DNA from: Austropuccinia psidii
Lineage: Eukaryota; Basidiomycota; Pucciniomycetes; Pucciniales; Sphaerophragmiaceae
DNA: 64,000 nt
Assembly (NCBI GenBank): GCA_023105745.1
Contig: JALGQZ010000011.1
Span: 25,749,975-25,813,974 of the forward strand
Direction: 5' to 3'
Positions within the stretch are counted from its first letter, which is position 1. Each line of letters begins with the position of its first letter. Under the pieces are notes generated by a model that was not told the origin of the DNA, did not search any database, and saw only the letters and a list, made by a program, of their open reading frames with translations. Both the position numbers and the translations under genes were made by a program. Below, piece after piece: positions 44,565 through 58,000 of this stretch.

Positions 44565-46426
44565 TTGTAAATCACTCTAGAATCAGTAGTCCTAGTAATA
44601 GAAACATTACCCCCACTCAGACTGAAAATAGCATTATCACATCTGAGAGTAACATCAACAGTGACACACTGTGGTTACAAATGTCCCAATATGCTGAGCA
44701 ATCTGCAAAGCAGGCTACAGAATTTGCAGCTGCCCAAGAGAGGATGAGAAAAACTCAAGCCTCATTGGAGCAGATAGTTAAAAACCTTCAGGAAGGATAT
44801 GCTCAACTGAGCAAAGCCTCTGAAGAAACCAACAAGAGACTGAATCAAGTCTCTGAAGAACAACACCATAGTAGCAGGGACAGGGAGTGTCTGAACCAAG
44901 ACATCAACAAATTGTTTGATGCCTACCATAGCTTAAAGCCCCAACCACAAGGCCAAGCTATGGAGAATCCATATCAACCAGATGATATCAAACCAGATGC
45001 CATGTTGTTGAATAAGGCAAGATCTCCATCACAATACCAGGATGGAGATGGCATGTCTTACTCAGAGAAGGAAGCCTTGAAACAGCTTCCTGAGGCCTCA
45101 AACTGGCCCAAATTCTCTGGATCAGGAGAATATGATCATATGTAGCTCATAGATTATATTGATGGACTCTTCATTGATGTACCCAGCATACCAGATTACT
45201 GGATTACTGCTAGACTGAATACTGCATTTAAAGGTCATGCAGCTATATGGTACACAGAAATGAAAGAAATCCATGGCAGAAGAAATTGGCCATGGTGGAA
45301 GAGTCAAATAATCCAAAAGTACAGTAATGGAACTTGGATATGGCAAAAGACCATGTCATTTGAAAATGACAAATACTCTGTGGACAAAGATCCATATGAG
45401 TGGTGTCTCAGACAGTCTAAAAGACTTAAAGCCATTGATCCTCAGATGAACATCCAGATGAGGAATCATAAACTTCTGACACAACTGCCAGGAGAACTAG
45501 AGCATGCAGTAAAGTGCAGATGCAACCAAAATTGCACTCTAGATGATATAGCCAACACCTTACAAGACATAAGGAAAAGGACTAATATAGGGAAATTCAC
45601 CCCATATAGAAGCAGTAGTTTCAAAGAGAAACAACCTTTCAGGGTGGAGTTTAAATACAAACCCAGAGAAAGAGTGGCAGAAGTGGCAAAGAAGAAGAAT
45701 TCTTGTCACAATTGTGGTTCGACAGACCACTATGCCAACAACTGTCCAAAAGCAAAGAAGAAAGTCTATGCCATAGAAAAAGTCCCTGAAGAAGAACCTC
45801 CAACAGAGGATTCTGAATCAGACTCTATGGGTGATGCCATTAGAGAACCATCTGATGAGGATCAAGACCCAAGAGAGGAATTTCTAGTGGAATACCAAGA
45901 GGAAACCCCACTAGAAATCCAGGATATACAGTTGGAAGCAGGCATGCCACAAGACACTGCCAACAAGAATTTGTGTAAACATACACAAGATGCACAAACA
46001 TTCCTGGTTACACCAACCAAAGGAATGGCATACATACATGGAACAGCCACAAAAATGACTGTATGTATTGACAATGCTCAGCATCCACTGATCATTGACA
46101 GTGGAGCACACTGCTCCATAGTGGCCAGAAATTATCTGGATAACCACTTCCCAAACTGGGAAAAAGAACTCTTGCCCACCAGGGCAAAGAACTTTAAGAG
46201 TGCATCTGGAAAGATGACCTCTACTGGGACAATTATCAAAGAGATAATTATACCCCACAGAAAAGGTAATATCAGACTCAACCCAGAGTTTGTAGTGCTT
46301 GAAGATGCCCACATCCAAGGGTTTTTACTGGGAACAGATTACCAGAGGATGTATGGCATAGATATTTACAATAGTAAAAATAGGCATATTACCATTGGTA
46401 CTAACAAGGAAAAGAAATTTTCTCTT

Positions 46427-46431
46427 GATAT
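46427..46431. repeat. Left target-site duplication of solo LTR E (GATAT)
   Basis: GATAT is repeated at 48437-48441. Confidence 0.92.
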
Positions 46432-48436
46432 TTTGAGCCTTTGAGATATGACCACATATCCAATAAGGTCACAAAAAAGATTAATAATAATTATACCTTT
46501 AATATAATTATATTAAAATTAATTAGAATAATTATACACTAAAAATAATTACTCAAATATACAAAAATACCATAAATTGGTACTAAAATTGGTTTAACTT
46601 AAAAACCAATGAATGAACATGTGAAATAAATTATACCATTGGATTCCCCATGGAAAAATACACATATACCACTTTTATGGCATATCTGTAAAGTCAATAT
46701 TTAAGGAATTATAAGGTATAATACCTTATAAAAATCATAAAACCTTATTTATCTCAGAAACTAATGAAGCAACATGTGAAATAAATTGTACCAGTGGATT
46801 TCCCACAAAAATCCACATATAAAACAATTAATAAGCTAATTCCCAAAATCAATACTTAAGGAATTATCCTGAATATATGCACTTTTTTGGTCAACGCATA
46901 TATTCAGTGATCATAGCTAATATCTTCTAAACTATACATGCTAGAATGATGAACCAAAAATAAAGTTACCACGTAATTACTGTAAGAACACAGATATGAA
47001 CTTTACTTTGCAAATTATAAACAAGGTTAAGACTTATGAGGAAATATTGATAAAAATCAACAGAGCTGTTGACCACTTTGTTGTGAAAGTAGTCCAAACT
47101 TAAAAAAAAGTACACAGTTAGATTCTCCTAGTTCATTCGTAAAGAATGATGTAATTTTTATTATTAAATTCAGGGTATAACCCCCTGAAATCAAGGTTTG
47201 AAGTTTAAAATATTGAATTTCGACAGAAAAGATGAGTTACAAGAAAAATCATCAAAATTAGAGTTTTGATGATGTAATGAAAAGCTCTTGGCAGCATAAT
47301 AAGGTTATGTCAGGCTATCAGAATTCACTCTCTGAATTGCTGTAGCGTGAAAACCTTAAAAGTTATTGAGGATCAAAGTTTGAGCTTAAATTGAGCTGTT
47401 ATGATCACATACTGTAACCTTAAATTAAGTTTAACAGTCTTAAGAGTGATAAAATTGGTGAATACTATTAGTTTATGATTAAAACTAATAAAATCCACGA
47501 AATTTGGGGTTCTGCCAAGCCTCTGATGTCATCACACTTAGAGTTATAGTGATAACTCTAAATAATGGTGTAATAATGATGTAATATGGTTTGATCATGA
47601 TGTAATCACCCTCAAACCTTAAAATATTGATCAATTCCAGTGGATATGATCAGTACACGTCTACTAGAAGCCTGTTGGACTCTAGGAGGGAGGTATTTAC
47701 TATAAATAGAGCTCTTTTTACTCTATTTTCCCCTCAGACACATCAAAAACATTAAATCAATTAAATCAAAGGTAATTTCTTTATTCTTTATATATAAAAC
47801 TGTTATATTATTAAAGACCAAAGACCACCTTGCTATAATCATCTATTTTGACGTGATTAAATCATTTATTTAATTGTTTTTGTTAAAAATCTCTCTAAAA
47901 ACTCATTTCCACGTAAAATCAAGAAATTTAGTAATTTTCTTTATTTTTTATTGTAAATACAATTTGAAAAAGTTGTATTATATTCTTTTGGCGTAAAATA
48001 TCTCAAAATTATTATTTTAAGTGTTAAAAGTAGGTTATTTCATCTTATTATTACTCTTAATAATTCTTAATTAATATAAATAGTATTTATATTAATATAT
48101 AACTTTAATATTAGTAATATTATTGTTATTAATTGTTTTTTATTTATAAAAAACAATTTTTTTACGCCTTTATTATTTGTTGGTAACAATAATAAAGAGC
48201 TTTATAATATATTAATTATTTTATATTAATATATTATTTATAATATTATAATTTCATATAATATTAATTATATTATTATATTTATTTAATAATATAATAT
48301 TTTTACGCCATAATAATAATATTTCTTTATTATTATTATTATTTTAATCTTATTTATTTCAATTATAAGGACATTCAGAGTACAATAAGTAATAAATTAG
48401 TAATTTTTACTTATTGTTTCATAGTCAAACCTTACA
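46432..48436 (+). mobile_element. Solo LTR of family E in C2, between protease and RT
   Basis: 2005 bp from TTTGAGCC (first G mutated; cf. TGTGAGCC in A and B) to CAAACCTTACA, flanked by a perfect GATAT TSD. No internal region, so it arose by LTR-LTR recombination of an element inserted after C2. It contains a TATAAATAG box, a perfect 10-bp-arm hairpin (47538-47561) and four GATGTAAT motifs. The 3' part (47980-48360) is extremely AT-rich. Confidence 0.9.
47701..47709 (+). promoter_or_regulatory. TATA box of LTR E
   Basis: TATAAATAG followed by AGCTC and a pyrimidine-rich CTCTATTTTCCCCTC start region, the clearest core promoter in the window. It would transcribe to the right, into C2 RT. Confidence 0.62.
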
Positions 48437-51400
48437 GATATATACCAGATATCTTCTCAGGACCCACTGGAAGAACTTCTGAAAGAATTCAGAGAGGGAC
48501 AGTTTAGCACTACCCTCACCAGTAAACAAAAGTTAAGTTTACTGAAGATGCTGAGGAAGAATAGACCAGCATTTGCCATTGGTGAAGAACCATTAGGCAA
48601 GATCAAAGGCCATGATATAGAACTATATCTGGATGTGGAAAGGCCTTATCCACCCATGTTAAGGAGACCTCCTTACCCAGCAAGTCTGGAGACCAGGAAA
48701 GAGATTGAGAAACATATCAATGAGCTCCTGGACATGGATGTCATTAGGAAGATTGGACATAATGAAATAGTGGAAATCACCACTCCTGTCCTAATCACCT
48801 GGAATGATGGCAAGTCTAGATTGTGTGGAGATTTCAGAGCCCTGAATAACTACACAAAAGCAGACAGGTACCCTATACCAAGGATACCTCATGCCTTGGA
48901 TAAATTGGCCAAAGCCAAATACATAACCAAGATGGATTGTATGAAGGGCTTCCACCAAAATGGAGTTAAGCCAAACTCCATGAAATTACTCAGAATAATA
49001 TGCCATATGGGCATATATGAGTACACCAGGATGCCATTTGGCATCAAGAATGCACCAGCCCACTTCCAAAGGATGATGGACACCATATTTCAAGAAGAAA
49101 TAATGGAAGGCTGGATGGTAGTGTATATTGATGATATCATTATATACTCAGAGACATGGGAAGACCATGTACAATACATAGACAGAGTGCTAAGTAAATG
49201 TACACCCATCAATCTGAAAATTTCACTTAAAAAGTGTAATTTTGGCCAACAAGAGCTACTAGCTCTAGGACACAAAGTCTCAGGCCTTAGTCTGGCAATT
49301 GACCAGAACAAAGTAGCAGCAGTACTGCAAAAGCCAGTACCAAAGAACATCAAAGAGATGCAATCTTTCCTTGGATTTGCTAGCTACTATAGAAACCACA
49401 TCAAAAACTTTGCTCACATAACTAGTAGTTTATACAAGTTATGCTCAAAGGATGTAGTTTTTGAAATAACAAAGGAAAGGAGGGATGCATATGAGAGGAT
49501 CAAATATGAACTCACAAATGCACCTGTGCTCATCTTGCCTGACTTTGAACTACCATTCAAGTTATATATAGATGCAGCATGCAGCCAAGGCTTGGGAGCA
49601 GCCCTTCACCAAAGACAAATTGTGGATGGTGAACCAAGAGAAGGTGTAATATGTTACATCTCTAGGCAGCTGAAAGATTCAGAAGCCAGGTATGGGGCCA
49701 CCCAGACAGAATGTCTATGTCTAGTCTGGGCTCTAGAAAAACTCCACTATTATTTGGAGGGTGCAGTCTTTGAAGTCTACACAGACTGCACAGCCTTGAA
49801 GTCTTTACTAAACATGAAGACTACTAATAGACACATGCTGAGATGGCAAATAGCCATCCAGGAGTATAGAGGGAACATGACCATCATATACAAGGAAGGT
49901 AAAAGCCATACCAATGCAGATGGCCTTAGCAGATGGCCACTGGACAATGTCAAAAGCAATCCAGCTTATGACCCTGAAGTTGCTGCAAAAATTCCTATCC
50001 ATTTTATGGAAATAAATAGGAAAAAGAACTTCAGATTCTCTGAATGGGCACCAGGGAGTGGTACCCTTGATAGTGGAAACACTGATTCAGAAGGGAAAGA
50101 AACCGCCATACTGGGAATAAGTTCCTCAGAATTGCACAATGAATTTTTCAATGCAGTACTGAAATCCTATGCTAAACACAAACAGTGTAGCATACTACTC
50201 CAACTCCTTCAACAAAAATACAGGAGCCCAGAACTGGAAACCCAGCTGGAGGAACCCTGGTCGAGGGCCTATAAGGACAATAAATTCTTCCTTATAGATG
50301 GCCTGATTTATCACAGAGAAAAGCACACCAGTGCACTCACAGTGATAGACAGAGACCACATCTCTTTAATCCTGCAGGAATGCCATGACTGCCCCTACAT
50401 GGGACACATGAGTGAAGACAGGACTAAAGAGAGGGTAGCAAGCACAGCTTGGTGGCCCAAGTGGGAACAAGAGTTGAGTGAATACATCAACACTTGTGAA
50501 AGATGCCAAAAGGCAAATAGAAAGAATGGGAAGAAATATGGGTTGCTTCAACACATAGAAGAACCCAAACACCCATGGGAAACCATCAACATGGACTGGG
50601 TCACAGGACTTGTCCCAGGAGGCAAGGAAAACTACAATGCCTGCCTAATCATAGTAGATAGGTTCAGCAAGAGCATGAGATGTCTACCATGCCATAAAGA
50701 GGACACAGCCATGGACACTGCTCTGTTATTTTGGAATAACATCATATCCACCTGTGGAGTCCCTAAGATCATAATTAGTGACAGGGACCCAAAATTCACA
50801 TCTGAATTTTGGACCAATTTATATGACATGCTAGGCACCAAGCTTGCTTTTTCCACAGCTTACCATCCACAAACAGATGGCCTAGCTGAGAGGATGATCC
50901 AAACAATGGAAGACATCCTCAGGAGGTTCTGTGCCTATGGCATGGAATACAAGGACCATGAGGGATATACCCATGATTGGGTCACCCTCTTACCAGCAGA
51001 CCAACTGGCTTATAATACAAGCCAGCACTCTACCACAGGAAAAACACCTGCACTAGTAGAGAAAGGGTGGATTCCCCTTTTACCTGTGGATCACTTGAAG
51101 AGAAATATTCTGACCATCCACCCCACAGCCAAAGACTTCCATGATATGTGGAAGAAAGCCTGTGATACTGCTGCCAAATGCATAGCTGAGGCCAAAGAGT
51201 ATAATAAGCAGAGGTGGGACAAATCACATATGGAACCTGACTTCAAGGAAGGGGACCAGGTGCTAGTGTCTACACTAACCTTTAACAATCTCAAAGGACC
51301 CAAGAAAATGAGAGACTCATTTGTAGGGCCCTTCACTATCATTAAGTTGATAGGGAAGAATGCAGTAGAGGTCAAGCTCACTGAGGAGTTTTCTAGGAAA

Positions 51401-51709
51401 CACCCAGTCTTTCCAGTAAGCCTGGTCAAACCATACTTCCAAACAGAAGAGGATAAATTCCCCTCCAGGAAGAAAAACATCACTCCACCAGAAATAGTGG
51501 AAGTAGAAGACTCTCCTGGACCTGTGAGTAAAATCATCAGGGCCAGAAAAATCAGACTCAATGGGAAGGATCAGAGACAATATCTAGTCAGATTCAAGAA
51601 CCAGACAGCTGACAAAGACAAATGGTTAGCAGAGGATGCCATACCAGATGGGAACCTCCATTTAAGGAGATTCAGAGCCTCTAAGAGGACTGAACAGTCT
51701 CATCAATGA
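48437..51709 (+). CDS. pol: C2 Pol: RT, RNase H, integrase, chromodomain
   Basis: Open from the LTR E boundary to TGA 51707; the 1053 codons from ATG 48548 are uninterrupted. That ATG is only the first available one, as Pol would normally follow protease without a new start. Residues from 48548: RT about 10-300 with YIDD at 193-196; RNase H with YIDAACSQG near 340 and [11 protein letters not shown] near 415; the integrase finger GHMSEDRT to CERCQKA at about 615-660, MDWVTG near 682, SDRDPKFTS near 744 and [12 protein letters not shown] near 778. The C-terminus [16 protein letters not shown] is chromodomain-like. All catalytic residues are intact, making this the best candidate active Pol in the window. 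Confidence 0.95.
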   Translation, partial: DIYQISSQDPLEELLKEFREGQFSTTLTSKQKLSLLKMLRKNRPAFAIGEEPLGKIKGHDIELYLDVERPYPPMLRRPPYPASLETRKEIEKHINELLDMDVIRKIGHNEIVEITTPVLITWNDGKSRLCGDFRALNNYTKADRYPIPRIPHALDKLAKAKYITKMDCMKGFHQNGVKPNSMKLLRIICHMGIYEYTRMPFGIKNAPAHFQRMMDTIFQEEIMEGWMVVYIDDIIIYSETWEDHVQYIDRVLSKCTPINLKISLKKCNFGQQELLALGHKVSGLSLAIDQNKVAAVLQKPVPKNIKEMQSFLGFASYYRNHIKNFAHITSSLYKLCSKDVVFEITKERRDAYERIKYELTNAPVLILPDFELPFKLYIDAACSQGLGAALHQRQIVDGEPREGVICYISRQLKDSEARYGATQTECLCLVWALEKLHYYLEGAVFEVYTDCTALKSLLNMKTTNRHMLRWQIAIQEYRGNMTIIYKEGKSHTNADGLSRWPLDNVKSNPAYDPEVAAKIPIHFMEINRKKNFRFSEWAPGSGTLDSGNTDSEGKETAILGISSSELHNEFFNAVLKSYAKHKQCSILLQLLQQKYRSPELETQLEEPWSRAYKDNKFFLIDGLIYHREKHTSALTVIDRDHISLILQECHDCPYMGHMSEDRTKERVASTAWWPKWEQELSEYINTCERCQKANRKNGKKYGLLQHIEEPKHPWETINMDWVTGLVPGGKENYNACLIIVDRFSKSMRCLPCHKEDTAMDTALLFWNNIISTCGVPKIIISDRDPKFTSEFWTNLYDMLGTKLAFSTAYHPQTDGLAERMIQTMEDILRRFCAYGMEYKDHEGYTHDWVTLLPADQLAYNTSQHSTTGKTPALVEKGWIPLLPVDHLKRNILTIHPTAKDFHDMWKKACDTAAKCIAEAKEYNKQRWDKSHMEPDFKEGDQVLVSTLTFNNLKGPKKMRDSFVGPFTIIKLIGKNAVEVKLTEEFSRKHPVFPVSLVKPYFQTEEDKFPSRKKNITPPEIVEVEDSPGPVSKIIRARKIRLNGKDQRQYLVRFKNQTADKDKWLAEDAIPDGNLHLRRFRASKRTEQSHQ

Positions 51710-51715
51710 TGAGCC

Positions 51716-51733
51716 TTTTTTGGAGGGAGGGTA
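51716..51733 (+). other. Polypurine tract of C2
   Basis: TTTTTTGGAGGGAGGGTA before TGTCAGCC. Confidence 0.82.
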
Positions 51734-53172
51734 TGTCAGCCTGTGACTCAAAACCAGAGCACAAGCATGACAGCCAAAATACCATAAACCAATGGTATAG
51801 CCAAAATACCACCAAAACATGGAACTGAGCCAAATTAGCTCAGAAGGTATCAAAAGAAAGAGGAAACTCACTTCTTCCTGAAAATATAAGTCCCATCACC
51901 ATAGGACAAGAAATAACAAAGTTATTCCTGCTCAAAGTTATTGCTGAGCATAAACCTTAATTTTCACCTCTCATCTAAAATCTAGAAGGAGAGGCTTAAC
52001 CCCATCAAATGGGTATTCAAAATGAAGCTCTAAGCCAGGGCTATCTAATGGTGCCAGCCAAACTGAGCTAGCACCAGTATTACTTGAGTTATGGTCAAAT
52101 TCAGACCAAATAAGGGTGAACAAAACATTCACCTCTCATCTAACTTTTACAGTTTTAGTGTGAGATACCCAAAGTGGGGTCTTTTTGGAAAGAGCACAAT
52201 CAGGGCTATCTGATGGTGCCATCCATTTCCTCATAACTCAACTACAACAGAAGTTATTGGCCAAACAAGCTTAATACAGCTTTTGACCAGACCACGCCAA
52301 TGTACAAAAATACTTGTACATGGGATAGCTTTGTCATATTTAATGATAACCATGTCAAGTTGGGTACCATTGTGTAGAGCTCATACAGGGCTATTCAATG
52401 AACCAACTGTGAGCTTGATATCTCAAAAACTGACAGAGTTATGGCCATTTTAAGGTCAAAATCCCACCTGCTGTCAGATACAGCCTTACCATGGGATAAT
52501 ATCCCATAACCATGAATATGAGGTGTCAAATAGACAAAGAAGCATGTTTTTACTTCAATACCTCATATGTCAGTCAATACTGGGGTCCCATACAGTTTCT
52601 GTACAGCATTCTACGCGTCATACACGTCAGAGTCAGGCTGTGAGGTCCCCAGAGGAAAATTTTCACCCTGTACTGGTGAAAACTGCCCAGATGTGGTTTC
52701 AAAACCACATCTGAGCCCAATACAGGGTATACAGGCTGTTTGCAAACCACAAGCCTGCCCTGGAGAGTGAAAAATCTTCACTTCCTCTACGTCGAAAGGT
52801 CTAGCAGCCTTTCCACCTCAATTTCAGGATAAAAGGAGGGCTTTTCACAGCCAAAAACCTTTCCTCATCCTGCTCTTGAATAACCTACGTAGTAAACTGT
52901 CAAAAACAGTTTTACTCTTGGTTAAATAATCAGGTATACTCTTAATTTAAAGTATTGTAGTCTTTATTATTTTAATCCAACAGGTAAAGCTGCACCCAGG
53001 GCTTTCAACAGTGCTCACCACCACTATATCTTTATAGTAAAGCCCTTTAAATCTTAAATTAAATCATTTATTATCAACCTTATCATCTTTTAAAACCATT
53101 TTTACCATGTCACAGTCATAGTTAAAGCTTGTAAATACTCATATACACCTTTATCATAGACTCAGCCTGACA
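51734..53172 (+). repeat. 3' LTR of C2
   Basis: 1439 bp, same length as the 5' LTR. Differences seen include AATC/AGTC near 52632, GATG/GAGG near 52654, and CGC/TGC and CGT/CAT at CpG sites. Confidence 0.96.
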
Positions 53173-53177
53173 AACTC
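53173..53177. repeat. Right target-site duplication of C2 (AACTC)
   Basis: Matches 41477-41481; C1 gag resumes immediately after it. Confidence 0.96.
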
Positions 53178-55065
53178 ACTGGGCAGAACTTGCAGCAAGT
53201 TGCCAGAAGATTTGTCTCAAAGAGATAGACTTCATATACCTTATGGTAATAACCAAAGGTTGGAATCCCACCAGGCCGTTCAGACTCCTGGAGGTGAGGG
53301 CAAACAGGATAAGGGAGAATCAAGCCACTATCCAAGCTATAGAAGAACAGCTCACCCAGACAGGGCATACTCAGATTCCTTCAGGCTCACAAGGAGCAGG
53401 CCAAATCAGCTCTCCAGTGGTCTCACACCATTCATAAACCAACATATCAGTGGCCAAGAGTCACCATTCTTCACAATCCCAGGAAGTTTCCAGGAGAAGA
53501 CAAGGATACAAGGGCATGAACAAGACCACCTTCAGCCAGAGGAAGAAAGAGTCAGACCCAATGATCCAGAAGCTGTTGGATGTAGTGAGAAAAGTGCACA
53601 AGAACCAGAAGTAGCTCTAGATAACTCTATAATCAGTAGTCCCATTAATAGAAATATTAACCCCACTCAGATTGTTCATGATGTTGTCACACCTGAGAGT
53701 AACCTGAACAGTGATGCACTGTGGTTACAAATGTCCCAATTTTCTGAGCAAACTCAAATGCAATTTGCAGAAGTACAAGAAAGCCATTAGAGGATGAAAA
53801 CAGTAACAGCCTCCATGGATAAAATTGTCAAAACTCTTCAAGAGGGACATGTGCAGTTGAGAAAAGCCTCTAAAGAGACCAACAAAAGACTGAATCTAGT
53901 CTTGGAAGAACAATGCCACAGCAAAAGGCACAGGAATTGTCTGGATCAAGACATAAACAAAATGTTTAATGTCTACCATAACATGAAGCCCCGACAACAA
54001 GGCCATGTTATGGATAATCAATATCATCAAGATGATATCAAACCAGATGCCATATTGATGAATAAGGCAAGATCTCCATCACAATACCAGGATGGAGATA
54101 ATATGTCTTATTCAGAGAAGGAAGCCCTGAAACAGCTTCCTGAGGCCTCAAGCTGGCCCAAATTCTCTGGAACAGGAGAATATGATCATATTGATGGACT
54201 CTTCATTGATTTACCAAGCATTCCATACTACTGGATTACTGCTAGACTCAATACAGCATTCAAAGGACATGCTAGTATATGGTACACAGAAATGAAAAAA
54301 ATCCATGGCAGAAGAAGCTGGCCATGGTGGAAGAGTCATATCATTCAAAAGTACAGCAATGGTACTTGGATATGGCAGAAGACCATGCCATTTGAAAATG
54401 ACAAATACTCTGTGGACAAAGATCCATATGAGTGGTGTCTCAGCCAGTCTAAAAAACTTAAAGCCATTGATCCTCAAATGAACATTTAGATGAGAAATCA
54501 CAAACTCTTGACACACATGCCAGGAGAGCTAGAGCATGCAGTGAAATGCAGATGCAACCACAATTGCACTCTAGATGACATTGCAAATACCTTACAAGAT
54601 GTAAGGAAAAGAACCAATATAGGAAAATAAACCCCATATAAAAGCAGTGGTTTCAAAGAGAAACAGCCTTTCAGGGTGGAGTTTAAAGACAAACCCAAAC
54701 AAAGAGTGGCAGAAGTGGCAAAGAAGAAAAATTCTTGTCACAACTGTGGCTCAACACACTTCTATTCCAACAACTGTCCAAAGGCAAAGAAAAAAGTCTG
54801 TGCCATTTAGAAAGTCCCAGAAGAGGAATCCCCAACAGAGGATTCTGACTCAGACTATATGTGTGATGCCATCAGAGAACAATCTGATGAAGAGCAAGAC
54901 CCAAGAGAAGAATTCCTACTGGAACACCAAGAGGAAAACCCACTAGAGATCCAGGACATACAGTTAGAAGTGGGCATTCCACAAGACACTGCCAACAAAA
55001 GCTTGTGCAAACACACACAAGATTCACAAACATTCTTGGTTACACCAACCAAAGGAATGGCATAA
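53178..55065 (+). pseudogene. C1 Gag continuation with five in-frame stops
   Basis: Same frame as C2 Gag throughout, with stops at 53788, 54487, 54628, 54808 and 55063 and no frameshift. Several are CAG to TAG or TAC to TAA relative to C2. Capsid (WPKFSGTGEYDHI, SWPWWKSHIIQKY) and a zinc-knuckle region (NSCHNCGSTHFYSNNC) are recognisable. In the knuckle the His and Cys spacing is kept but neighbours are changed. The capsid also lacks a few codons after EYDHI compared with C2. Confidence 0.88.
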
Positions 55066-55086
55066 ATACATGGAACAGCCACAAAA

Positions 55087-58000
55087 ATGACTGTTTTTAT
55101 TAACAATTATCAACATCCATCAATCATTGACAGTGGAGCACACTGCTCCATAGTGGCCAGAAATTATCTGGATAACCACTTCCCAAATTGGGAAAACCAG
55201 CTCTGTCCCACAAAGGCAAAGAAATTCAAAAGTTCTTCAGCAAAGATGACTTCCATTGGGACAATTATCAAAGAGATAATTATACCCCACAGGAAGGGTA
55301 ATATCAGACTCAATCCAGAGTTTGTAGTGCTTGATGATGCCAACATCCAAGGGTTCTTACTGGGAACAGATTACCAGTGGATGTATGGCATAGATATTTA
55401 CAATAGTGAAAACAGTCACATTACCATTGGTAACAACAAGGAAAAGAAATTTTCACTTGATATATACCAAATATCTGCCCAAGACCCTCTTGAAGAATTA
55501 CTGAATGAATTCAGAGAGGGACAGTTTAGCACTACCCTCACCAGTAAACAGAAACTGAGCTTACTGAAGATGCTGAGAAAGAATAGACCAGCATTTGCCA
55601 TTGGTGAAGAACCAGTAGGAAAGATCAGAGGCCATGATATAGAACTATATCTGGATGTTGAAAAACCTTATGCACCCATTCTCAGGAGACCTCCTTACCC
55701 AGCAAGTCTGAAAACCAGGAAGGAAATTGAAAAACATATCAATGGCCTCCTGGACATGGAGGTCATCAGAAAGATTGGACACAATGAATTAGTGGAAATT
55801 ACCACTCCTGTACTAATCACCTGGCAAGATGTAAAGTCTAGGCTGTGTGGAGATTTCAGAGCTCTGAATAACTACACCAAAGGTGACAGGTACCCTATAC
55901 CCAGGATACCTCATGCCTTAGACAAACTGGCAAAAGCCAGATACATAACCAAAATGGATTGTATTAAAGGCTTCCACCAGAATGGAGTTAAACCAAACTC
56001 CATGAAATTACTCCAAATAATATGTCATATGGGAATATATGAGTACACCAGGATGCCATTTGGCATCAAGAATGCACCAGCCCACTTCCAAAGGATGATG
56101 GACACCATATCTTAAGAGGAATATTGGAAGGCTGGAAGGTAGTATATATTGATGAAATCATTATATAGTCAGAGACATGGGAAGACCATGTGCAATACAT
56201 AGACAGAGTGCTAAGTAAATTCATACCCATTAATCTGAAAATTTCACTTAAAAAGTGCAATTTTGGCCAACAAGAGCCACTAGCTCTAGGACATAAAGTC
56301 TCAGGTACTAGTCTGGAAATTGACCAGAAGTAGCAGCAGTACTGCAAAAGCCAGTACCAAGAAACATCAAAGAGATGCAATCTTTCCTTGGGTTTGCTAG
56401 CTACTATAGAAACCACATCAAACGTTTGCCCACATAACTAGTAGTTTATACAAGTTATTTTCAAAAGATGTAGTTTTGGAAATTACCAAGGAAAGAAGGG
56501 ATGCATATGAGAGGATCAAATATGAACTCAGAAATGAGCCTGTGCTCATCTTGCCTGAATTTGAACTACTATTCAAGTTATACATAGATGCAGCATGTAC
56601 CCAAGGCTTAGGAGCAGCCCTTCACCAAAGACAAATTGTGGATGGTGAACCAAGAGAGGGAGTAATATGTTACATCTCTAAGCAGCTGAAAGATTCAGAA
56701 GCCAGGTATGGGGCCCCCCAGACTGAATTTCTATGCTTAGTATGGGCTCTAGAGAAACCCCATTATCATTTAGAGGGTGCATTCTTTGAAGTCTACACAG
56801 ACTGCACAGGGTTGAAGTCCTTACTGAACATGAAGACTACCAACAGACACATGCTGAGATGGCAAATAGCCATCCAGTAGTATAGAGGGAATATGACCAT
56901 CATATACAAAGAAAGTAAAGGTCATAACAATGCAGATGGCCACTGGATAATGTCAAAAGCAACCCAACTTATGACCCTGAAGTAGAAGCTAAAATTACTA
57001 TCCATTTCATGGAAATAAACGGGAAGAAAAACCTCAGATTTTCTGGATGGGCACCACAAAGTGGTGCCCCAGACAGTGGAAACACTGACTCAGAAGGAAC
57101 AGGAACCCCCATATTGGGAATAAGCTCCTCATAAAGGCACACTTAATTCTTCAATTCAGTAATGAAGACATATGCCAAACACAAACAGTGTGGCATATTG
57201 TTACAACTCCTTCAACAAAAGTGTAGGAGCCCAGAACTGGAATCACAGCTAGAGTAACCCTGGTTGAGGGACTATAAGGACAACAAATGTTTCCTTCTAG
57301 ATCACCTTCTCTAACATAGAGAGAAGCACACTAGTGCACTTACAATAATAAACAGAGACCATATATCTTTGATCCTGCAGGAAGCCATGATTGCCCCTAT
57401 ATGGGACACATGAGTGAATACTGGACCAAAGAAAGGGTAGAAAGCACTGCTTGGTGGCCCAAATGGGAACAAAAGTTGAGTGAATACATCAACACTGGTG
57501 AAAGATGCCAAAATTGAAATAGGAAACATGGGACTAAATATGGGTTATTTCAACACATAGAAGAACCTAAGCACCCATGGGAAACCATCAACATGGACTG
57601 GGTTACAGGGCCTGTCCCAGGAGGCAAAGAAAACTTCAATGCCTGCTTAATCATAGTTGATAGGTTCAGCAAGAGTATGAGGTGCCTACCATTTCACAAG
57701 GAGGATACAGCCATGGATACTGCTCTGTTATTCTGAAACAACATAATATCCACCTGTGGAGTCCCTAAGATCATAATCAGTGATAGGGACCCAAAGTTCA
57801 CATCTGAATTTTGGACCAACCTCTATGAAATGCTGGGGATTAAACTTGCTTTTTCTACGGCTTACCATCCACAAATAGATGGACTAGCTGAGTGGATGAT
57901 CCAGACAATGGAGGACATTCTTAGAAGATACGTGCCTATGGCATGGAATATAAGGACCATGAAGGTTACACCCATGACTGGGTTACCCTTCTGCCAGCAT

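Larger units (their letters stand above)
43844..46431 (+). pseudogene. gag: C2 Gag-protease, one nonsense codon, interrupted by solo LTR E
   Basis: ATG 43844, MSPAHLRDLGFQRN. A Gln/Ser/Pro-rich segment runs to about residue 240, then helices (about 270-370), then the capsid with WPKFSGSGEYDHM. TAG at 45143 replaces a Glu codon (GEYDHM-E-LID elsewhere). The same frame continues with NWPWWKSQIIQKY, ELEHAVKCRC, the zinc knuckle CHNCGSTDHYANNC (45706-45747) and the protease IIDSGAHCSIVA (DSG near 46097). It reaches the solo LTR at 46432. The phase across the insertion matches pol at 48442, so Gag and Pol would form one polyprotein. Confidence 0.92.
41482..53172 (+). mobile_element. Element C2: youngest C-family copy, nested in C1 gag
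   Basis: Two LTRs of identical length (1439 bp) with roughly ten differences by eye, a perfect TSD, one long gag-protease frame and an unbroken 1053-codon pol. Only one nonsense codon (45143), a 20-bp loss in the leader exon and a solo LTR between protease and RT disrupt it. C2 landed in another copy of its own family. Confidence 0.97.
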
